A DNA stretch of 44,548 bases from Virgibacillus_O xinjiangensis (GTDB taxonomy: Bacteria; Bacillota; Bacilli; Bacillales; Amphibacillaceae): the NCBI RefSeq assembly GCF_042643145.1, contig NZ_JBHRSA010000018.1, positions 1-44,548 of the forward strand. The letters run 5' to 3'. Below, in pieces: positions 39,911 through 44,548 of this stretch. Within the stretch, counting starts at the first letter, position 1. Every line of letters starts with the position of its first letter. Both the position numbers and the translations under genes were made by a program. Under the pieces are notes generated by a model, which did not search any database, had not been told where the DNA came from, and saw only the letters and a program-made list of their open reading frames with translations.

Positions 39911-41219
39911 CTACTATCTCTCCCTGCCCATATAAAATTTCATACATGCGCTGTTTCTTATGTTCATCTGTCAGAGCATCCAATAAATCCTTTGGAAAGT
40001 ACAATTTATGATCCGTCCGTTTCTTGCCGGAGATCGCCTCTACGATATCGGAATTCCTGGACAGCTCCTTCAGTTCGTTGTTCGGCATCTGCAGATGGAT
40101 CGGAAGCCGCTCTTCCTCTTCCCCTGGCCGGTAAAAATCATAGGGAAGGTCGGAGGATGAATCGACAACCAGATAATATTCCGGATCCATCCCAGCTTCC
40201 ATGAACAGACGGTGCAATTCCATCCATTCCCTCATCTGCAGGTTCGGGTTGAATTCTATATATTTGAACAGACGACGGTTCATGAACCGTTCGCACAGAT
40301 CACGGAGGATGGCATCATCCTCTTCCTGCCAAAGCTGGAAATAATAATGGACGATCATTTCGTCCAGCTTCAAATATTCTTCCAGGTCCACATCCCCTTG
40401 GAAGAAGGAAATGAAATGGGTCGGCTGCAGCTTGAAGGTGAAATCCTCCTTCTCATACAGGTACTTGGCCCGGTGCAGGATTTTCGACAGAATCACCTCT
40501 GCACTTCTTGTGACAGGATGGAAATATACTTGCCAGTACATCTGGTACCGGCTCATGATATAATCCTCCACTGCATGCATGCCGGTCGACTTGATCACTA
40601 CTTGGTCTTCCAATGGCCGCATCACCCGGAGAATCCGCTCCATGTCAAAATGTCCGTAGCTCACACCAGTGAAATAGGCATCACGCTGCAGATAATCCAT
40701 GCGGTCGGCATCAATCTGGCTGGATATCAGACTGACGACAAGCTTGTCCGGGTAGGTTTTGGCAATGACATCCGCAACCTTCTGTGCAAAACCTTCATCT
40801 ACTCGCTCTAAAATCCTGTTTACCCTGGTATCCCCTAAAATAATCCGCCGGGTGAAATCTTCATGATCCAACTTGAAGACTTTTTCAAAGGAATGGGAAA
40901 AAGGTCCATGCCCGAGATCATGCAGAAGCGCCGCACACAGGCAAAGCAGCCGTTCTTCCTTGTTCCATTTCGGCCTGTCCTGAAAATTGTAGAGAATTCT
41001 CCGGACTATTTCATAGACACCGAGGGAGTGGTTGAAACGGCTGTGCTCTGCTCCATGAAAGGTATAGTTGGTCGTCCCCAGCTGTTTGATCCGGCGCAGA
41101 CGCTGGAATTCCGGGGAAGCAATCAGATCCCAGATCACCCTGTCCTTGACGTGGACATAGCGGTGGACGGGGTCTTTGAACACCTTCTCCTCATTCAATT
41201 GTTCATCCTTGTATGCCAT
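39900..41219 (-). CDS. ywfO: HD-domain dNTP triphosphohydrolase-like protein YwfO
   Basis: A 439-residue SAMHD1/dGTPase-like HD phosphohydrolase. Metal ligands are visible as His64 (RFNHSLGV), His100-Asp101 (LLHDLGHGPFSH) and an Asp in QIDADRMDYLQRD (about 170-175). VHRYVHVKDRVIWDLI and LRRIKQLGTTNYTF at the N-terminus are typical of the family, which hydrolyses dNTPs to nucleosides and triphosphate. The GRGxY-type regulatory loops cannot be judged by eye. GGGTGGA precedes the ATG. It is the first gene of the ywfO-ywgA pair and divergent from lipL. Confidence 0.92.
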   Translation of the reverse strand: MAYKDEQLNEEKVFKDPVHRYVHVKDRVIWDLIASPEFQRLRRIKQLGTTNYTFHGAEHSRFNHSLGVYEIVRRILYNFQDRPKWNKEERLLCLCAALLHDLGHGPFSHSFEKVFKLDHEDFTRRIILGDTRVNRILERVDEGFAQKVADVIAKTYPDKLVVSLISSQIDADRMDYLQRDAYFTGVSYGHFDMERILRVMRPLEDQVVIKSTGMHAVEDYIMSRYQMYWQVYFHPVTRSAEVILSKILHRAKYLYEKEDFTFKLQPTHFISFFQGDVDLEEYLKLDEMIVHYYFQLWQEEDDAILRDLCERFMNRRLFKYIEFNPNLQMREWMELHRLFMEAGMDPEYYLVVDSSSDLPYDFYRPGEEEERLPIHLQMPNNELKELSRNSDIVEAISGKKRTDHKLYFPKDLLDALTDEHKKQRMYEILYGQGEIVDAD

Positions 41220-41322
41220 GTAAATTCCACCCGTTTCTTTTCGACGATTTACTAGTAATTAGTATATAATAAGTAGGCAGATGAAAAAAGAGTCAACGAG
41301 ACAATGATAAGCGAGGTCAGCT

Positions 41323-42177
41323 ATGAAAAACTGGAAGGAAATCGTGAGCCACACGACTTTTCGGCACTTGGACCATTCAACAAAAAAATTTTTTTATGAC
41401 GAGCCCTATACAGCAATGACATCTTTTGCGGTGGATGATGCCCTTGCCCTCTCCATCAGCGACCATGCCTCTCCGCCGGCTGTCCGCCTCTGGGTGCACA
41501 CGGACACCATCGTGCTCGGCATCCCCGATGCACGCCTGCCCCATATCCAGGAAGGGGTGGGGTTCCTTGCAGCTGAAGGCTACCATGTTGTTGTCCGCAA
41601 TTCAGGCGGGCTTGCCGTGGCCTTGGATGAAGGGGTATTGAATATCTCCCTCGTCCTACCGGGTGTCAAAGATATATCCATCCATGAATGTTACGAAGCA
41701 ATGGTAAGTTTTGTGCAGTATATGCTGAACGACCTCACCGATGAAATTGAGGCATATGAAATAGAAGGCTCCTACTGCCCAGGCGACTTTGACCTGAGCA
41801 TCAGCGGCAGAAAGTTTGCAGGAATTTCCCAGCGCCGTGTCAAAGACGGTGCTGCCATTCAAATCTACCTCGATGTCGAAGGAGACAGTCACCGGAGGGC
41901 CTCCCTGATCCGTGAATTCTACCAGCTCAGCAAAAAAGGTGAGCCGACCAAGTTCGACTATCCGGAAGTGAAACCGGAAGTGATGGGATCGCTGTCTGAA
42001 CTGCTCGCCCGAAAACTGACGGTGGAGGATATGAAGGAACGGGTCCACCAAGCATTGGAGGACCTTAGCGAGGAAATTGTCACAGATGATTTTTCCCCGG
42101 AAGAGGAGCAATCGTTCAAGAAGCGCATGAAATTGATGAAAAAACGGAACGAAGATATAGCAGCCATGCAAGAGTAA
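41323..42177 (+). CDS. lipL: Octanoyl-[GcvH]:protein N-octanoyltransferase LipL
   Basis: Moves octanoyl groups from GcvH to the E2 subunits of dehydrogenase complexes, a step of Bacillus lipoate assembly. The 284-residue protein belongs to the LplA/LipB cofactor transferase fold. VVVRNSGGLAVALDEGVLNISLVLP (about 89-113), catalytic Cys152 in EGSYCPGDFDLSI and Lys164 in GRKFAGISQRR define LipL against LipM. GAGGTCAGCT precedes the ATG. The C-terminal charged helix (FKKRMKLMKKRNED) is family-typical. Convergent with pta over a shared terminator. Confidence 0.95.
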   Translation: MKNWKEIVSHTTFRHLDHSTKKFFYDEPYTAMTSFAVDDALALSISDHASPPAVRLWVHTDTIVLGIPDARLPHIQEGVGFLAAEGYHVVVRNSGGLAVALDEGVLNISLVLPGVKDISIHECYEAMVSFVQYMLNDLTDEIEAYEIEGSYCPGDFDLSISGRKFAGISQRRVKDGAAIQIYLDVEGDSHRRASLIREFYQLSKKGEPTKFDYPEVKPEVMGSLSELLARKLTVEDMKERVHQALEDLSEEIVTDDFSPEEEQSFKKRMKLMKKRNEDIAAMQE

Positions 42178-42194
42178 GGCATTAGGCACCAATG

Positions 42195-42233
42195 AAAAAA
42201 GCTGAAGCGGCATCCAACCACTCCAGCTTTTTT
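42195..42233. terminator. Bidirectional terminator between lipL and pta
   Basis: AAAAAAGCTG pairs with CAGCTTTTTT around AAGCGGCATCCAACCACTC, with A/T runs on both sides. Confidence 0.85.
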
Positions 42234-42240
42234 CTTTTCT

Positions 42241-43212
42241 TTATTCTGATTGTGCCGCTGTAATCAGGGCAAGATTGTAGACATCTTCCGAGCTGCAGCC
42301 ACGGGACAGATCATTCACCGGTGCATTCAGCCCTTGGAGTATCGGTCCTACCGCTTCATAGCCACCCAGACGCTGGGCGATTTTGTAGCCGATGTTCCCG
42401 GCTTCCAGACTTGGGAAGATGAACGTATTGGCATCCCCTTTCAGAATGGAGTCCGGCGCTTTTTTCTCTGCTACACTCGGCACAAAGGCAGCGTCGAATT
42501 GGAATTCCCCATCAATGATGAGGTCCGGATTTTTTTCCCGGGCAATCTGCAAGGCTTCGGTCACTTTTTCGGTTTCCTCTGATTTCGCGGAACCTTTCGT
42601 GGAGAAGCTGAGCATGGCAACCCTTGGGTCCACGCCGAACAGCTTGCCGGTAATGCCACTTTCTACGGCAATTTCCGCCAAATCCTGGCTGTCAGGGGAA
42701 ATGTTGATGGCGCAGTCCGCAAACACATACTTCTCATCATCTTTCACCATGATGAAGACACCGGATGTTTTCTTGACGCCTTCCTTGGTTTTGATGATTT
42801 GAAGTGCTGGACGAACCGTGTCTGCTGTTGAATGGGCAGCACCGCTGACGAGGCCGTCCGCCTGGTTCATATATACGAGCATCGTACCGAAGTAGTTCTC
42901 ATCCTGGAGAATCTTTCGAGCGTCCTCTTCGCTCGCTTTCCCTTTCCGGCGTTCCACAAAGGTCTCTACCATGAGGTCGAACTCTGGGAATTCCTTCGGG
43001 TCAAGGATTTCTGCCGTGCCGACATCGACACCGACATCCTCTGCTTTCTGTTTGATTTCTGTTTTATCCCCGATCAGGATCGGTGTGAGGATCCCCGCAG
43101 CACCTAGCTGGCTGGCCGCTTTCAGGATACGCTCATCCAAACCTTCCGGGAACACGATCTTTTTATTTTTTGTTTCCACTTTGGCTTTTAATTCATCAAA
43201 TAAATTGCTCAT
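42241..43212 (-). CDS. pta: Phosphate acetyltransferase
   Basis: Converts acetyl-CoA and phosphate to acetyl phosphate, the first step of overflow acetate formation; ackA is not in the window. The 323-residue protein is the short (domain III only) form. KIVFPEGLDERILKAA is at about 18-33, GLVSGAAHSTADTVRPALQII near 124-144 and MLSFSTKGSAKSEE near 205. The conserved RGCSSEDVYN near the end forms the CoA site. A TTTCAT-17-TATGAT promoter can be read upstream. In B. subtilis CcpA activates pta through a cre site; TGGACACGTTCGTG at 43281-43294 is only a weak candidate. Confidence 0.96.
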   Translation of the reverse strand: MSNLFDELKAKVETKNKKIVFPEGLDERILKAASQLGAAGILTPILIGDKTEIKQKAEDVGVDVGTAEILDPKEFPEFDLMVETFVERRKGKASEEDARKILQDENYFGTMLVYMNQADGLVSGAAHSTADTVRPALQIIKTKEGVKKTSGVFIMVKDDEKYVFADCAINISPDSQDLAEIAVESGITGKLFGVDPRVAMLSFSTKGSAKSEETEKVTEALQIAREKNPDLIIDGEFQFDAAFVPSVAEKKAPDSILKGDANTFIFPSLEAGNIGYKIAQRLGGYEAVGPILQGLNAPVNDLSRGCSSEDVYNLALITAAQSE

Positions 43213-43241
43213 TTGTCATTCCTCCTAGCTGCATCTACCCC

Positions 43242-43270
43242 ATCATAAAGGATTTTCATGATTTATGAAA
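43242..43270 (-). promoter_or_regulatory. Possible sigma-A promoter of pta
   Basis: On the minus strand TTTCAT (43270-43265), 17 bp, TATGAT (43247-43242), 30 bp upstream of the start codon. The -35 is weak, as in promoters that need an activator. A loose cre-like sequence lies just upstream. Confidence 0.4.
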
Positions 43271-43405
43271 GAAATCAACCTGGACACGTTCGTGACAATA
43301 ATGGGAAATTCCTGTGACAGGGAGGCTTCACATATGATTATGATTCCCTAATTATGATAGACTAAAAACATAAAATCATTTTGAAACAATGAAGGAGAGA
43401 TAGAT

Positions 43406-44155
43406 ATGGTAGAAGCAGTCGAAACCATGGACGGCTGGTACAGCTTGCACGATCTGCGCACCATTGACTGGACATCATGGAAGCTGGCATCCGAAGCTGA
43501 GCGGAAAGAAGCCATCGACAGCCTGGATCAGCTGATTGCCAAATGGGAGGAGGTGGAAGAAGCAGGAAACGGAAGCCAGGTGCTGCACAAAGTGGTCGGC
43601 CAGAAAGCAGACCTCATCTTTATGTTCCTCCGCCCGACCATGGACGAGCTGTCCGATATGGAAACCGAATTGAATAAATCCAAAATGGGGGAATTCCTGC
43701 TGCCGGCACATTCCTATGTATCTGTGGTGGAATTGTCCAAATACCGCCCAGCCAAGGACGGCGTTGATCCGGAAACCCTGCCGGAGACACAGAAACGTCT
43801 GAAACCGATCCTGCCGAAGTGGGAGCACATTTGCTTCTACCCAATGGACAGACGCCGTACCGGTGATGAAAACTGGTACACACTGGAAAAGGACGAGCGC
43901 GGAAAAATGCTGTACGAGCACAGCAAGACCGGCCGGAAATATGCTGGCAAAGTGACCCAGGTCATTACCGGCTCCATCGGCCTTGATGACTGGGAGTGGG
44001 GCGTCACCTTGTTTGCGCATGAGCCGCTCCAATTCAAGAAAATTGTATATGAAATGCGTTTTGATGAAGTAAGTTCCCGCTACGGGGAGTTCGGCGAATT
44101 CTTCGTCGGCAACCTGCTGCCAAGAGAAGATATCCCAAACTACCTGGAAGTTTAA
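43406..44155 (+). CDS. hemQ: Coproheme decarboxylase (HemQ/ChdC)
   Basis: Last enzyme of the coproporphyrin-dependent heme pathway: removes two propionate carboxyls of coproheme with hydrogen peroxide to give heme b. The 249-residue protein is a chlorite-dismutase-like fold. Tyr145 in HICFYPMDRRR is the catalytic tyrosine and His172 in MLYEHSKTGRKYAGKV the proximal ligand; both numbers equal those of the well-studied Geobacillus enzyme. The end (RYGEFGEFFVGNLL) forms the dimer interface. AAGGAGAGATAGAT precedes the ATG. Divergent from pta and followed by a terminator and a repeat array. Confidence 0.97.
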   Translation: MVEAVETMDGWYSLHDLRTIDWTSWKLASEAERKEAIDSLDQLIAKWEEVEEAGNGSQVLHKVVGQKADLIFMFLRPTMDELSDMETELNKSKMGEFLLPAHSYVSVVELSKYRPAKDGVDPETLPETQKRLKPILPKWEHICFYPMDRRRTGDENWYTLEKDERGKMLYEHSKTGRKYAGKVTQVITGSIGLDDWEWGVTLFAHEPLQFKKIVYEMRFDEVSSRYGEFGEFFVGNLLPREDIPNYLEV

Positions 44156-44159
44156 CTGG

Positions 44160-44197
44160 AAAAGGCTTCCGCTCCCGGTTGGAGTGGAAGCCTTTTT
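44160..44197 (+). terminator. Intrinsic terminator of hemQ
   Basis: AAAGGCTTCCGCTCC, loop, GGAGTGGAAGCCTTTTT; begins 4 bp after the hemQ stop codon. Confidence 0.92.
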
Positions 44198-44230
44198 GTG
44201 TGGCTTTTGGGGGGTTGGTGAGCGGGGTAA

Positions 44231-44482
44231 ATCGCGCTCCTGCTGATTTCACGCGCCTCCTGCCGATTTCCTCACGCTCCCGCGGATTTCACGCGTCTCC
44301 TGCCGATTTCCTGCGCCTCCTGCTGATACCCTCACGCTCCCGCGGATAAACCGCGCCTCCTGCCGATTTCCTGCGCCTCCTGCTGATATCCTCACGCTCC
44401 GGCCGATTTCACGCGCCTCCTGCCGATTTCCTGCGCCTCCTGCCGATATCCTCACGCTCCGGCGGATAACCCGCGCCTCCTG
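44231..44482. repeat. 20-bp tandem repeat array 3, with a 60-bp higher-order period
   Basis: Twelve units in exact 20-bp phase, with the variable core at 44241, 44261, 44281 and so on to 44461. Three unit types follow one another in a fixed order: a CGCGGAT or GGCSGAT unit, a TGCCGATTTCCTGCG unit and a TGCYGATAYCCTCAC unit, so the sequence repeats every 60 bp about four times. It begins about 35 bp beyond the hemQ terminator and has the same orientation as arrays 1 and 2. No gene is seen between 44483 and the window end. Confidence 0.9.
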
Positions 44483-44548
44483 AGTCAAGTCCTCATTGTT
44501 GTGTAAATTCTAGTTACAATTTTTCAACCACTTATTGATTATATGGAA

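Noticed and set aside
43281..43294. CcpA cre site for pta
   Set aside because: TGGACACGTTCGTG matches the consensus only partly, so it is mentioned with pta but not called.
44249..44488. 79-codon frame through array 3
   Set aside because: Same repeat-derived peptide; begins and ends at array boundaries.

Overview
The window looks like a chromosomal segment of an endospore-forming member of the Bacillaceae or a close relative. Gene order follows the Bacillus subtilis ywf-ywh / ywi-ywj / ywk-ywl neighbourhood near the origin: hemQ, pta, lipL, ywfO, ywgA, ywhD, pbpG, ywiB-argS, the fadF fatty-acid block, rpoE, pyrG, spo0F, fbaA, tal, murA, glpX, rho, rpmE, tdk, prfA, prmC, spoIIR, ywlB-like, ywlC, mntP, ywlE, ywlG, glyA, upp and wecB. 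spoIIR, spo0F and a pbpG-type penicillin-binding protein point to sporulation. No tRNA, rRNA, phage, transposase or CRISPR was seen. Nearly all genes lie on the minus strand; pbpG, lipL and hemQ are on the plus strand.

Layout. Positions 1-400: a 20-bp repeat array next to the wecB terminator. 399-4301: wecB, upp, glyA, ywlG. 4302-5241: a 940-bp gap, where B. subtilis has rpiB, holding two copies of a Bacillaceae-type dispersed repeat. 5242-9008: ywlE, mntP, ywlC, a GNAT-like gene and spoIIR, with a cluster of DnaA boxes upstream of ywlC. 9090-12428: prmC-prfA, tdk and a zinc-independent L31 gene. 12585-21720: rho, glpX, murA, tal, fbaA, spo0F, pyrG, rpoE, interrupted by structured stem-loop elements between glpX and murA and after rpmE. 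21983-33642: a fatty/branched-chain acyl-CoA block (fadF-like, thiolase, hydroxyacyl-CoA dehydrogenase, two acyl-CoA dehydrogenases, MeaB, TetR, fused isobutyryl-CoA mutase). 33643-34257: that block's promoter and operator plus a second 20-bp array. 34258-36365: argS and ywiB. 36535-44155: pbpG, ywhD, ywgA, ywfO, lipL, pta, hemQ. 44200-44480: a third 20-bp array.

Functionally most genes are housekeeping: translation and release (argS, prfA, prmC, L31, ywlC for t6A), nucleotides (pyrG, upp, tdk, ywfO), one-carbon metabolism (glyA), central carbon (fbaA, tal, glpX, pta), envelope (murA, wecB, pbpG), lipoate and heme synthesis, transcription (rho, rpoE). The accessory-like unit is the acyl-CoA operon, in which beta-oxidation enzymes, a membrane Fe-S oxidoreductase and a B12-dependent mutase are probably controlled by the TetR protein encoded in the operon. 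A perfect 14-bp palindrome sits exactly in the spacer of the operon promoter.

The least explained material is intergenic. Three 20-bp-period satellite arrays each lie just beyond an intrinsic terminator, all point the same way on the chromosome, and two show higher-order periods (40 bp in one, 60 bp in the other). A second family of large stem-loop elements shows compensatory base changes between copies. All coordinates and motifs were read by eye; no database search, folding program or alignment was run.
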